64,000 nt of DNA from JAICKM01 sp050998805 (GCA_050998805.1 JBPCPV010000016.1:32456-96455), one strand, 5' to 3'. Positions 8,098-16,796 are shown, counted from the stretch's first letter. The notes: generated from the letters alone by a model not told the origin. Numbers and translations are program-made.

Positions 8098-8654
8098 TAG
8101 CTACTCAGCGCGAGGTCGTTGGCGGGGGCGACTTCGCCGGCCACGGCGGCCTCGCGGGGAGGCAGCTTGCGGAGGGTGGAAATGTCCTCCACGCGGTCGG
8201 TGAAGAGTATGCCGTCGAGGTGGTCAATCTCGTGCTGTAGGCAGCGCGCGAATAGGCCCTCGGCCTTCAGCTTCGTCTGCTTGCCCTCCAGCGTCTGCGC
8301 CTTCACCGTCACGCTTGCGTAGCGCGGCACGTCGCCGATCCAGCCGGGGAGGCTCAGGCAGGCTTCGGAACCTACCTGGCGGCCCTTTCCCTCGACCAGT
8401 TCGGGGTTGCAGAGAGCCATGCGGACCGCAGGGCTGCCGGGCGCGTCTTCCGCAGGGGTCGGCGTCAGCTCGACGACGATGATCCGGATGAGTTTGTCGA
8501 TCTGGTTGGCGGCGAGGCCAATGCCGTTGGCGACGCGCATGGTCTCGAACATGTCGGCGGCCAGCTTTTTGAGGCTGGGGTCGAATTGCTTGATCTTGTG
8601 CGCCTGTTTCCGCAGGGTTGGGTTGTCATCCGTAATGATGTCGAGTATAGCCAT
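8097..8654 (-). CDS. def: Peptide deformylase
   Basis: A 185-residue metalloenzyme removing the N-formyl group from nascent proteins. Motif 1 is GIGLAANQI. Motif 2 is EACLSLPG (the usual EGCLS with Ala for Gly). Motif 3 is QHEIDHLDG with both metal-binding His and the catalytic Glu. ATG 8654 has AGGAG eight bases upstream; an extra in-frame ATG 17 codons higher lacks a site. It is the first gene of the operon that continues to moaD, moaE, moaA, fmt and the SH3b gene. Confidence 0.95.
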   Translation of the reverse strand: MAILDIITDDNPTLRKQAHKIKQFDPSLKKLAADMFETMRVANGIGLAANQIDKLIRIIVVELTPTPAEDAPGSPAVRMALCNPELVEGKGRQVGSEACLSLPGWIGDVPRYASVTVKAQTLEGKQTKLKAEGLFARCLQHEIDHLDGILFTDRVEDISTLRKLPPREAAVAGEVAPANDLALSS

Positions 8655-8700
8655 GTCGCACTCTCCTGCGCCCGCTCCGGGCAACGAATCTTCTGCCCTA

Positions 8701-8709
8701 ATCATACCA
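8701..8709 (-). promoter_or_regulatory. Extended -10 promoter of the def operon
   Basis: Reading on the minus strand, TGG precedes TATGAT (8706-8701), an extended -10 without a good -35. It lies about 47 bp before the def start and back to back with the promoter of the divergent gene at 8789. Confidence 0.45.
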
Positions 8710-8715
8710 CATTTC

Positions 8716-8744
8716 TTGCTATTTCTGCTGACGCTGGATAGAAT
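8716..8744 (+). promoter_or_regulatory. Promoter for the small membrane protein gene at 8789
   Basis: TTGCTA 8716-8721, 17-bp spacer, TAGAAT 8739-8744. The start codon is 45 bp downstream. Confidence 0.5.
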
Positions 8745-8788
8745 GTAGAGGTAAGGACAAGACAGGAACGGAAAGGGGGTTTACCACA

Positions 8789-9262
8789 ATGCTTGACACA
8801 ACATTCGCGCTCCTCGTCGCGGCGGCTACTGTGAACGGGATACTTGCAGGAGCCAGTCTTGACCAGTCGATCAAGCAGCTACCGGCTCGGCATCGTATAG
8901 GTGCAATAGCGTTTTCCGTTTACAGCAGGGCCGCAGATCTGGGGAACGGCATTGTGTGGTATGCCTCTATCGGCATAGGCGCGGCGCTCCTGTCGGTTCT
9001 GGCAGCGATTGCGGCCTACTTCCAGGGTGCCGGTGCCGCAGAGGGCTTACCGATCTACCTGGCAGCGGTGTTGTCGGTGCTCCACTCGCTTGCCACGGCG
9101 CGGGCGGCCCCCACCAACTTCGAGCAGCGGTGCCACGAGAATGACGAAGCGGCTCTTAGCTCGATATTTGACCGCTTTGCGCGCTGGCAGACGCTCCGCG
9201 CCTTCTTACAGGTGCTTACCTTTATCACGCTTCTGTGGGCAATAGTGGCTTATCCACGATGA
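8789..9262 (+). CDS. Small polytopic membrane protein
   Basis: A 157-residue protein with hydrophobic helices at about 3-22, 55-78, 88-105 and 135-154. The short cytoplasmic loop QSIKQLPARHRIG after helix 1 resembles DUF1772 / anthrone-oxygenase-like membrane proteins, where a similar Leu-Pro-x-Arg motif occurs, but the match is by eye only. A GGGGG-rich Shine-Dalgarno lies nine bases before the ATG. It is transcribed alone, divergently from the def operon. Confidence 0.6.
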   Translation: MLDTTFALLVAAATVNGILAGASLDQSIKQLPARHRIGAIAFSVYSRAADLGNGIVWYASIGIGAALLSVLAAIAAYFQGAGAAEGLPIYLAAVLSVLHSLATARAAPTNFEQRCHENDEAALSSIFDRFARWQTLRAFLQVLTFITLLWAIVAYPR

Positions 9263-9278
9263 GAACAGCCGGCCTGGA

Positions 9279-9307
9279 TTGACGCAAACCGCAGGAGGTG
9301 GTATAGT
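9279..9307 (+). promoter_or_regulatory. Promoter for the Zn-finger/SH3b gene
   Basis: TTGACG 9279-9284, 17-bp spacer, TATAGT 9302-9307 with TGG in front (extended -10). It lies 85 bp upstream of ATG 9392. Confidence 0.65.
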
Positions 9308-9391
9308 CAGGGCGGCGCTATAGACTACTACGATGGCGTCGTTTCCAGCCTCCGGGCAAGAGGCTTGACGACGGTGAAGGGAGCCGCTTCG

Positions 9392-10363
9392 ATGAGTTCG
9401 GCGAAACCGCGCGACAGAAGGTGTTTGACGTGTCGCTTTTACGAGCCTTCCCCACTCTGGCGCAAGGGGTGGTGCCGCAACCCACTGCTGTATGATGCAC
9501 AGACTAATCACCTGGTAGAGGCCGAGTCGCTCTCGTGCAGCCGGACGTTCATTGACTACTGGGAGGCGCGGGATTCGGTGCGGGCGAAGCCGGGAGACGC
9601 CCCTGCCGCAGCCCGGCCGGTGGGCCGAGCGCCAGCGACCCCGCTGACGCCGACCGGGCCGGGCGGGGCACCGCTGCGAAGCAACACTGTGACGGTGGCC
9701 GAGGTGCAGGCGGCGAAGCAACCGCAGGCACGCGACCGCCCTCACCAGCTCTCTATCGTGAAACCGGAGCCTGTGGAGGTGCCGGTTGTCGCGCCGATGG
9801 ACACGGTTCCCCTTGCTACAGTTATGGGACCGGAACCGGCTGTCGAGGCGGCGGACCCGACTGTGCCGGCGATGGTGCCGATAGCGGGCCAGGAGGGCGT
9901 TCCCGGAGCCTCCGGCGGAGGGAGCCGCATCCGGGTGCTGATCGGGGGTATACTGCTGGTCGCGCTGGTGGCTGCGGGGGTGTTTTACCTCAAATACAAG
10001 CCGGTCCAGCCGCCGACAGCCGTGGCGACCCTGCCGACGGCCACCAGGTTTGCCTTTGTGCCGACCGCGACCGCGCCCCCACGCCCGACCGCTGCCCCAA
10101 CCGCCGTGCCGGTTGCCGCTCCGCTTGTGATGGCCCTCGGCGCGCATGTGCAGGCGACGGGGCTGAACGGCGGGTCGCTGAACGTCAGACAGAACCCGGG
10201 CCTGAAAACGCGGGTCGTAGGCCAACTGGCGAACGGGGTGACGGCGCAGTTGCAGGCGGGGCCGCAAACCGTAGACGGAGTGACCTGGTGGCAGATCAGC
10301 GGTTGGGACAAAGTCGGCACTCTCGGCTGGGCGTCGGCGAAGTTCCTGAATCCGGTTAGATAA
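9392..10363 (+). CDS. Zn-finger / membrane helix / SH3b protein
   Basis: A 323-residue protein. The N-terminus holds four cysteines (CLTCRFY, GWCRNP and a later SCSRTF), a likely zinc-binding knuckle for the cytoplasmic side. A long Pro/Val/Thr-rich linker follows, a membrane helix lies at about 187-206 (VLIGGILLVALVAAGVFYL), then a Thr/Pro stalk and a C-terminal SH3b domain (SLNVRQNPGLKTRVVG..., ending LGWASAKFL). ATG 9392 has GGGAG eight bases upstream and is preferred over TTG 9365. This looks like a sensor linking a surface SH3b domain to a cytoplasmic Cys knuckle; the ligand is unknown. Confidence 0.75.
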   Translation: MSSAKPRDRRCLTCRFYEPSPLWRKGWCRNPLLYDAQTNHLVEAESLSCSRTFIDYWEARDSVRAKPGDAPAAARPVGRAPATPLTPTGPGGAPLRSNTVTVAEVQAAKQPQARDRPHQLSIVKPEPVEVPVVAPMDTVPLATVMGPEPAVEAADPTVPAMVPIAGQEGVPGASGGGSRIRVLIGGILLVALVAAGVFYLKYKPVQPPTAVATLPTATRFAFVPTATAPPRPTAAPTAVPVAAPLVMALGAHVQATGLNGGSLNVRQNPGLKTRVVGQLANGVTAQLQAGPQTVDGVTWWQISGWDKVGTLGWASAKFLNPVR

Positions 10364-10374
10364 AGGAGGATGTG

Positions 10375-11076
10375 ATGGCGGTTCTGCACAAGGAGGGTAT
10401 CGATCTCGAAAACGACGGCAAAAGGCTAACCGGCGTGCTGGTGCGCCCGGACACGGATACGCCGCTACCGGGGGTGGTGCAGATCCAGGAGTGGTGGGGG
10501 ATCGAGCCTCATGCGATTGATATGGCGCAGAGGCTGGCGGCGGAGGGCTTCGTGGTGCTGCTGCCCGACCTCTACCACGGCAAGGTCGTCACCGAGCCAG
10601 ACGAGGCGGCGAAGGCGGTTATGATGCTGCGCTCGAACTTCGAGAAGGCGCTGGACGAGATCCAGGCGGCGATCAACACTCTAAAGGTCCGCCCCGATGT
10701 GGACCCGAAGCGGGTTGGCGTGATCGGCTTCTGTGTCGGCGGCACGCTCGCCTGGACGACAGCGCTGCGCTCGCCGGACGTGGCGGCGGTCGTGCCGTTC
10801 TACCCCGGCGGCTTCGACCCGACCCCTGAGCAGATAGCCGGACAGAAAGCGCCTGTGCTCGCCTTCTTCGGCGGCAAGGACCAGAGCATATCGCACGAGC
10901 AGGTACACAAGATCGAGAAGATGCTGAAGGACGCCGGCAAGCCGGCTGAGGTGATCGTCTATCCGGAGGCGGGGCACGCCTTTATGAACCCGGCGCATGG
11001 CGCGTACAAAGAGGCGGCTGCGAAAGACGCCTGGCCGCGAGCGGTGGAGTTCTTGAAGTCGCAGGTTAAGGCGTAG
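10375..11076 (+). CDS. Dienelactone hydrolase family protein
   Basis: A 233-residue alpha/beta hydrolase. The Cys nucleophile is in GFCVGG, Asp in GGKDQS and His in AGHAF, the Cys-Asp-His triad of dienelactone hydrolase (PF01738). The N-terminal QEWWGI is the family's conserved loop. AAAGGAGG at 10362-10370 serves ATG 10375 better than GTG 10372. Without a catabolic cluster nearby the substrate is unknown; related proteins include broad-specificity carboxyl esterases. Confidence 0.88.
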   Translation: MAVLHKEGIDLENDGKRLTGVLVRPDTDTPLPGVVQIQEWWGIEPHAIDMAQRLAAEGFVVLLPDLYHGKVVTEPDEAAKAVMMLRSNFEKALDEIQAAINTLKVRPDVDPKRVGVIGFCVGGTLAWTTALRSPDVAAVVPFYPGGFDPTPEQIAGQKAPVLAFFGGKDQSISHEQVHKIEKMLKDAGKPAEVIVYPEAGHAFMNPAHGAYKEAAAKDAWPRAVEFLKSQVKA

Positions 11077-11100
11077 GCTACGCTGCTCTTGGCGTCGGCG

Positions 11101-11841
11101 TTACGTGCGCGTCGTCGTCTGGCGCACGGTAACAGACCCTAACGGGTTAGGGCGCGCCCCTAAGAAGCCTCCGAGGAGAGCTGCCGCCGCCGCAAGTCCC
11201 AGCGCCAAAAGCGTGCTCCAAGCGGTGTTGCCGGCGGTAGTGGTCGCGTTCTTCACATCTTGGGGTGTAGCCGCTGTCAGCACCGCCTGCGCGGTAGCCT
11301 GCGCTCCCTGAGCCGCCTGTTGCCCGTTGGCCTGCGCCGTAGCCTGCACGCTGGTGTTGCCCGCCACCTGACCGGCGACCGGCCCAGCTATACCAGCTGC
11401 CGTGCCGACGGTAGCTCCGACAAGCGAACCGATGCCGCTACCGAGCAGGTAGACGAGCAGGGTGACGGCCACGAACCAGACCATAGCGCCGTTGAGGATG
11501 CCGTTGCTGGGGCCGGTAGCCGCTGCCGTGCGCGCTGCGATCCACCCTCCGACGAAGAAGGCCAGCAACGCGCTGATGCCACCCCAGATACTTGCACCCA
11601 GCCCGAAGTTAGCCAGATTGTCGCCGGGATTAAACTGGCTCAGACCGACCGCTACTCCGAGCACGGTGAGGGTCACTAACGTTGCGAGGGCAGCGAACAG
11701 CCCTGCGATGACTGGTCCCCAACGCACCAGATCCAGTGGTCGCGTGGATACGGGTTCCACTGCGCGGGCGACGGTTGTGCTGGTTGTGCTTACATTATCA
11801 GCGAGCGGTGTAGAGTTGACGATGCGATTCGGTTCTTGCAA
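11101..11841 (-). CDS. Multi-pass membrane protein with Ala/Gln-rich extracytoplasmic loop
   Basis: A 246-residue protein with helices at about 42-67, 80-105, 115-150 and 215-232. The pattern RWGPVIAGLFAAL followed later by GASIWGGISALLAFFVGGWIA is shared with an uncharacterised membrane family in which the second helix leads into a glycine-rich third. Between helices 3 and 4 is a low-complexity Gln/Ala/Thr loop. No function can be assigned. It is convergent with the dienelactone hydrolase gene. Confidence 0.6.
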   Translation of the reverse strand: MQEPNRIVNSTPLADNVSTTSTTVARAVEPVSTRPLDLVRWGPVIAGLFAALATLVTLTVLGVAVGLSQFNPGDNLANFGLGASIWGGISALLAFFVGGWIAARTAAATGPSNGILNGAMVWFVAVTLLVYLLGSGIGSLVGATVGTAAGIAGPVAGQVAGNTSVQATAQANGQQAAQGAQATAQAVLTAATPQDVKNATTTAGNTAWSTLLALGLAAAAALLGGFLGARPNPLGSVTVRQTTTRT

Positions 11842-11871
11842 AGTTCTCGTCGAGCGCGAGGCGAAGCACGG

Positions 11872-12105
11872 CTAGACCGCCTGACGGGCCAGGAGGCGCT
11901 CGCGGAGTTCGTCCGGGGGCCAACGCGCCTCGACCTCAGCGCGCAGGGCATCGGCCTGCCGGTGCCGCTCTGCCAGATAGGCATCTACTTCATCCTGGTG
12001 GCGCAGATAGTACCAAAGTGTTGCATAGACATCCGGCAGATCGAGCGTAGGGAAGCGGGCGGGAGTGTTGCCTACCCTCGCCGGAACTCGCGGCTGAAGC
12101 GCCAC
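11872..12105 (-). pseudogene. Truncated DUF433-type antitoxin-like fragment
   Basis: The frame encodes PTLDLPDVYATLWYYLRHQDE followed by a charged tail. This is the C-terminal signature of DUF433 proteins (VapB-like antitoxins), normally preceded by a DNA-binding half of about 40 residues. Here only about 12 unrelated residues precede it and they overlap the end of the ABC permease gene. I see it as a remnant left when its 5' half was lost, although translation of a short peptide cannot be excluded. Confidence 0.5.
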
Positions 12106-13601
12106 ATGCTGAAGGCCGCGAAGAGTATGCCGAGGGCGAGGAGCATCCCCGGATAGAAGAGGTCGGGGTTGCGGCCACGGAGCATGATGTCCTGGAGGCT
12201 GATGATGCCGTGGGTGACGGGCAGGGCGTAGGATAGGATCTGCACCGGCACGACAAAGCTCTGTAGGTTCAGGAAGAAGCCGCCGAAGAAGACCGAGGTG
12301 AGCAGGGTGAGCATGGCGAGCTGCACGGCTTGGCTTTCGGTGCCGGAGAGCATGGAGACGCCGAAGCCGAGGCCGAGCGAGGCGAAGATCAGGCCGAGCA
12401 GCGAGATCGCCAGCCAGAGGGGGTCGCCGAGCATGGGGACGCGGAGGACGGTGACGGCGAGGGCGACCAAGGCGGCGGCGAGCACGGCCAGGAAAATCGT
12501 GAAGCCGAGGTATTTGCCGGTGAGGATTTCGCCGGGAGTGATGGGGGAGACGCGGAAGAGTTCGACTGAACCGAGTATGCGCTCGCGGACCATCGAGAGA
12601 GCGCCGAGGGTGACGGCGATGTGCTGGAGCAGCAGGGCTATCACGCCGGGCGTGTAGAAGTTGATGAAGCTGGTGGAACCGGCCAGGTTTTCGGCCTTGC
12701 CGTAGAATGGCGCAGCGAGTACATAGGGGTTCATCTGTTGGAACTGGGCTGTGAGGGACTGGAGGTCGCCGACATCGTGGCGGACGGCCTCGGTGCGGGT
12801 GTGGACGGCGGTCGGGTCGGGTGCGGGTTTTGCGAGTTCCTGCTGGAGGCTCAAGACATCGCTGTTGAGGTTCTGCACCGAACTCCGGGTTTGAGCCAGG
12901 TTTTCGCGCTGCTGCTTCGCCACCTGGTCTGTGGCGGGTGCCGGCTCGGTCTCGAGGAGTTGGGCGAGTAGCCCGGCGGTGAGCGCGACGACGCTCGAGT
13001 TGCCGCCGACATCTGCGGCCTGCCCCTGAGCGTGCGGCACGTTGCCCTGTGCAATATCGGTGTCTATCTGTCCGAGCGCCGTGTCTATACGGCCGAGCGC
13101 GTCCTTGACGCTGCCTGCGCCGGATTGGCTCTGCTTGAATGCGGCGGCGATGGTCTCTTTGTTCAGCTCATTGGTGTAGTTGACGGTGCCGAGGACGATC
13201 TGGCTCTCTTTGACGGGGTCCACCTCATTGTAGAAGACGGGCACGGTGGCCTGGGCACCTGCGCCGATCTGCTGGGCGGCATCGGCGGGGACGTCGATCA
13301 CCACATCGGCCTGGCCGTTTCGGAGGCTGTTCTTGGCTTTCGCCAGGTCGGGAGTTATGTCCACTACGTCAACGCCCCTGCTGAACTGGGCGCTGATCGT
13401 GGCCTTGTCGGCGTCGAGGGCCTGCGGAATGACGAGGATGGCGCGGAGCCTTCCGCCTGGGCCCAGGTAGCCCGCGCCGAAGATCAGCAAGATCAGGAAC
13501 GGGCCGAGGAGCAACGAGAGGAGGAGGCGCGGCTGGCGCACCACCTCGCGGACTTCTTTGGCGACGAAACCGCCGATCCGAATCAGGCGAGTGAAAAGCA
13601 T
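12072..13601 (-). CDS. ABC-2 type transporter permease
   Basis: A 509-residue permease. Helix 1 lies at about 28-48, then an extracytoplasmic domain of about 230 residues rich in Gln and Asp/Asn (about 50-310), then five to six helices at about 325-500. This is the YhgE/Pip- and DrrB-like layout of ABC-2 exporters. The preceding gene in the transcript encodes the matching ATPase, 18 bases upstream. The cargo is not evident. Confidence 0.85.
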   Translation of the reverse strand: MLFTRLIRIGGFVAKEVREVVRQPRLLLSLLLGPFLILLIFGAGYLGPGGRLRAILVIPQALDADKATISAQFSRGVDVVDITPDLAKAKNSLRNGQADVVIDVPADAAQQIGAGAQATVPVFYNEVDPVKESQIVLGTVNYTNELNKETIAAAFKQSQSGAGSVKDALGRIDTALGQIDTDIAQGNVPHAQGQAADVGGNSSVVALTAGLLAQLLETEPAPATDQVAKQQRENLAQTRSSVQNLNSDVLSLQQELAKPAPDPTAVHTRTEAVRHDVGDLQSLTAQFQQMNPYVLAAPFYGKAENLAGSTSFINFYTPGVIALLLQHIAVTLGALSMVRERILGSVELFRVSPITPGEILTGKYLGFTIFLAVLAAALVALAVTVLRVPMLGDPLWLAISLLGLIFASLGLGFGVSMLSGTESQAVQLAMLTLLTSVFFGGFFLNLQSFVVPVQILSYALPVTHGIISLQDIMLRGRNPDLFYPGMLLALGILFAAFSMWRFSREFRRG

Positions 13602-13619
13602 GGACGTTCCCCAGGTAGG

Positions 13620-14723
13620 CTAATCGTAATCTTCGGCGCTGGCAGCGCCTCCCATTAGCTGGATGAATACATCGTCGAACGTGGGTCGGTACTCTTGCAG
13701 GCTCGTGACTGCGACGCCTGCCGCCTGCAAGGTCTGCATCATCAGCGGAGTGGCCTCCGCGCCATTGTGTACATGTACGCGCACGGTGGTCGGGTAGTTC
13801 AGCCACTCGTAGCGGGGTTTGCCGCCCTCGGTGAGGACGTAGGGCTGGGTGAGGAGGGCCTTGATCGCATCGGGCGACAGGTTGGGGGCCTGGAGGTCCA
13901 CGGCATCACCCTTCATCGCCATGCGGCGGAGTTCGAGGGGCGTCGCCACGGCGATCAGGCGGCCTTTTCGGATCACGCCTACGCGGTCGCAGTACTCGGC
14001 TTCGCTGACATACTGGGTGGTCACGAAGATCGTGCGCCCCTCGTCGCGCAGGCGGCGGAACTCATCCCAGAACTTGCCTCGCAGCACGGGGTCGATCCCG
14101 GCGGTCGGCTCGTCCACGAAGAGCAGGCGAGGGTTGTGGACAAGGGCACCGGCAAGCTCGAGGCGGCGCTGCATCCCGCCGGAGGTGTTGGAGGTGAGGC
14201 GATTACGGGCCTCCCAGAGTTCGACGAAGTTGAGCAGGTTGCGTATCGGTTTGCGGCGCTTGAACGGGCCGAGGCCGTGGACCGACGCGAGGAAGTTGAT
14301 GTTTTCGAGGACGGTGAGGTTCGGGTAGAGGACGAACTGCTGAGGCATGTAGCCGAAGCCCTCGTGGAGGTGGCGGGTCGGCTTGGCGGGGTCTGCACCC
14401 AGCAGGCGCACGGTGCCGGAGGTCGGCTTATAGATGCCGTTGAGCAGGCGCATCGTCGTGGTCTTGCCGCTGCCGCTAGGGCCGATGAAGCCGAATATCT
14501 CGCCCTCGTAGACCTCGAAGTTCAGATCCTCGACGCCCTGCACATCGCCGAAGTTCTTGGTGACGTGCTCAACCTGGATGACCGGGCGGCGGGCGGTATG
14601 GACGAGTTTTGAGTTGTGGGGGGTAAGGGCCTCCGAGACGGCGGCGGTACGGGAGCCAGGTCCAGGGGCGGAGACGGGTTCTACAGCTTGCGGCGGATTC
14701 GGTTGTGGGGGCTGTTGCGCCAT
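13620..14723 (-). CDS. ABC transporter ATP-binding protein
   Basis: A 367-residue ATPase. Walker A is GPSGSGKTT (residue about 82), the signature is SGGMQRR, and Walker B is LLFVDEPTAGID. It is of the DrrA/CcmA type, with a C-terminal extension of about 70 residues. An unstructured Pro-rich N-terminal segment of about 45 residues precedes the domain. ATG 14723 has AAGGAGG seven bases before it. It forms a two-gene exporter with the permease at 12072. Confidence 0.92.
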   Translation of the reverse strand: MAQQPPQPNPPQAVEPVSAPGPGSRTAAVSEALTPHNSKLVHTARRPVIQVEHVTKNFGDVQGVEDLNFEVYEGEIFGFIGPSGSGKTTTMRLLNGIYKPTSGTVRLLGADPAKPTRHLHEGFGYMPQQFVLYPNLTVLENINFLASVHGLGPFKRRKPIRNLLNFVELWEARNRLTSNTSGGMQRRLELAGALVHNPRLLFVDEPTAGIDPVLRGKFWDEFRRLRDEGRTIFVTTQYVSEAEYCDRVGVIRKGRLIAVATPLELRRMAMKGDAVDLQAPNLSPDAIKALLTQPYVLTEGGKPRYEWLNYPTTVRVHVHNGAEATPLMMQTLQAAGVAVTSLQEYRPTFDDVFIQLMGGAASAEDYD

Positions 14724-14748
14724 CGTCCAACCTCCTTAGGACTTTCAC

Positions 14749-14830
14749 TTGTGGGCCGAGATTCTTCGCTGCGCTCAGAATGACAATGCTTTGTGGGCCG
14801 AGATTCTTCGCTGTGCTCAGAATGACAGTG
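14749..14830 (-). repeat. Two direct copies of a 40-bp dispersed repeat
   Basis: Copies at 14749-14788 and 14791-14830 differ at 2 of 40 positions. The centre, ATTCTTCGCTGCGCTCAGAAT, has ATTCT/AGAAT inverted ends. This is the widespread bacterial dispersed repeat whose spurious translations read AAKNL or SERSEE. It fills the spacer between the ABC ATPase start and the PRC-barrel stop. Confidence 0.85.
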
Positions 14831-14849
14831 TTAGGAGCGACTAGCGCGC

Positions 14850-15503
14850 TTATGTGGACGGCACGAAAGGCTCGGCTTCGGGTTCGCCTTCGTCGGTGTA
14901 GGGTTCGGCCTGCTGCATGAGTTCGTCCAGGGTGCAACTGAGTTCGATGCTTTGTGAGCCAGCGTCGGCGATCAGGTTGAGCGGGATCAGTAGGCGGACA
15001 AACTCGTCATTGTCGGCGCGGCCGACGAGGCCGGAGAGGCAGGAGCCGTCGCCGCTTTCCTGTGTCAGCACCTCGTCAACGGTGCCGAAGCGGCCGTCGG
15101 TGCAGAGGATCTCGGTGCCCTGGCTCCATTCGACGCTGCCTGCGGGGGCGTTGGACTCCTCGAAGACGGGCATCATCGAATAGCGGACCCCCATAGGAAA
15201 GAGGCTGTCTCCGGGCGCGTAATTTTCGGGCGGGGTCCAACCGTCCGGCGGGTCCATGAACTCCGAGACCTCGTAATCGGGGAGGGCGGCGAAGGCGTCG
15301 CGGTCGGCGGTGAAGGTTATGACGCCGCCCGGCCCAGACTCAAACATGATGACCGGCACGAGGACTGTGCGGGCCACCAGATCGGGGGTGCCGAGGACAA
15401 TATCCTGGACCTCAGACGTTTGGGGGTCGAAGACGACCTTTTGGATCATGCCGACCTGCTCCCCGTCGGGGTAGCGAACCGGGGTGCCGATGTCGAGTCT
15501 CAT
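14850..15503 (-). CDS. PRC-barrel domain protein
   Basis: A 217-residue protein. The N-terminal 85 residues (MRLDIGTPVRYPDGEQVGMI..., then VQDIVLG) are a PRC-barrel. A second, divergent barrel-like unit follows at about 120-185 (GTEILCTDGRFGTVDEVL...VRLLIPLNLI). The tail is acidic. PRC-barrels occur in photosynthetic reaction centre H subunits, RimM and stress proteins; no specific role is visible. The ribosome site AGGAGGAG lies within the end of the M20 gene, whose stop directly abuts this ATG, so the two are coupled. Confidence 0.75.
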   Translation of the reverse strand: MRLDIGTPVRYPDGEQVGMIQKVVFDPQTSEVQDIVLGTPDLVARTVLVPVIMFESGPGGVITFTADRDAFAALPDYEVSEFMDPPDGWTPPENYAPGDSLFPMGVRYSMMPVFEESNAPAGSVEWSQGTEILCTDGRFGTVDEVLTQESGDGSCLSGLVGRADNDEFVRLLIPLNLIADAGSQSIELSCTLDELMQQAEPYTDEGEPEAEPFVPST

Positions 15504-16721
15504 CTATTCTCCTCCTAGTTCGAGGCCGAGAGCCATGTAGCCGGCGAAGGCTTCGACCATGAGAGCGACCGAGATCCGCTCCTCGACGGTGTGTATCACG
15601 TCTTCCCAGCCGGGCGAGAAGCCGATACAGGGCGTTCCGGCCTCAACGAAGTGGCCGCCGTCTGTGGCGAAGCGCCAGAGGCCGACAGGCACCTGCCTGC
15701 CGAGCGCGGCGGTCAACGCACGGACCGCGCCCAGGACCAGCGGGTGATCCTCGGGGATGCCGAAGGACGGGCTGATTGCGCCGATCTCGCGGGTGACGCC
15801 GGTGTACGAAGTCAGCACGCGCGGCTCAGGTTCGACACGGACGGTCACACCGTCTATGAGAGCGGCGTCGGCGAGGGCGCTGACCTTCGCCAGGATCTCC
15901 GCGAGGGTTTCGGCGGGCACATTACGCCAGTCGAGGTGCTGGGTCACTTCGGCGGGCGTGACGTTGCTGCTGGTCTGATCGGTATATAGCAAGGTTGGAG
16001 CCACCGTTGAGAGGCCGAGGCCGGGGTTAGCGGGGTCGCCGACCATCAGCAGGCGCGAGAGACCTTCGAGGAAGCCGGCGAGGGCATAGAGCGGGTTCGC
16101 GCCTTGTTCGGGGACGCTGGCGTGGACCGAGCGCCCCGCGAAGGTGACGCGAAGCTCGGCGCGCCCACGATGGCCGTGGGTGATGGTGTTGGCGGTCGGC
16201 TCGCCGAGGATGCAGTAGTCGGTCTGCACGATCTTGACGAGTTCCTGCGCTCCGAGGCCGCCGACCTCTTCCTGCACGACGCCAGAGACGTAGCAATCGT
16301 TGGGCAGGGGGACGCCGAGGCGCTTGAGGGCGGCGACGGCGTGGACCTGGCAGGCGAGCGGGCCTTTGAGGTCGCTCGCGCCGCGGCCCCAGATCGCGCC
16401 GTCGGCGAGGGTGGCGGCATAGGGTGGGTAGGGCCAGCGGGCATGGTCGCCCACGTCCACATGGTCAATGTGGGTGTTGAACATGATCCGGCTGGGTTTC
16501 CGCTCACCTGCGGGCGCAGTTGCGCGCACCAGGCCGATGACGTTGCCGGCGGCGTCGCGCCAGATCTCATCGTAGCCGAGGCGCTGCATCTCGGCCTCGA
16601 GGATGGCGGCAACCGCGCCCTCTTCCCCGGATAGGCTGGGCGTGGCGATCAGCCTGCGCGCAAAGTCCACCATGTCGTCGCGCCCGGCGGCGGCGAGTGC
16701 GCGGAGTGCTTGTGGGTCCAT
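15504..16721 (-). CDS. M20 family metallopeptidase (YgeY/ArgE/DapE-like)
   Basis: A 405-residue zinc hydrolase. Metal ligands appear in NTHIDHVDVGD, GRGASDLKGP and QEEVGGLG, with the dimerisation-domain His in GRSVHASVPE and the last ligand His in DVIHTVEERIS. The motif set is closest to the YgeY/ArgE/DapE branch that deacylates or hydrolyses small amide substrates. GGGAGGAG lies about ten bases upstream of the ATG. It is the first gene of a pair with the PRC-barrel protein. Confidence 0.88.
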   Translation of the reverse strand: MDPQALRALAAAGRDDMVDFARRLIATPSLSGEEGAVAAILEAEMQRLGYDEIWRDAAGNVIGLVRATAPAGERKPSRIMFNTHIDHVDVGDHARWPYPPYAATLADGAIWGRGASDLKGPLACQVHAVAALKRLGVPLPNDCYVSGVVQEEVGGLGAQELVKIVQTDYCILGEPTANTITHGHRGRAELRVTFAGRSVHASVPEQGANPLYALAGFLEGLSRLLMVGDPANPGLGLSTVAPTLLYTDQTSSNVTPAEVTQHLDWRNVPAETLAEILAKVSALADAALIDGVTVRVEPEPRVLTSYTGVTREIGAISPSFGIPEDHPLVLGAVRALTAALGRQVPVGLWRFATDGGHFVEAGTPCIGFSPGWEDVIHTVEERISVALMVEAFAGYMALGLELGGE

Positions 16722-16744
16722 CGTGGTGTCGGCTCCTCCCTCAG

Positions 16745-16785
16745 TGGTCAGTACGAGTGGCTAGTTGTTAGTGGTTAGTGCGTGT
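16745..16785 (+). repeat. Degenerate heptanucleotide repeats
   Basis: TGGTCAG, then TGGCTAG, TTGTTAG, TGGTTAG and TGCGTGT (the last four at 16758-16785, contiguous). Same heptamer family as the array at 3216, lying between the M20 gene and its promoter. Confidence 0.65.
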
Positions 16786-16796
16786 TTCTCGTCTCT

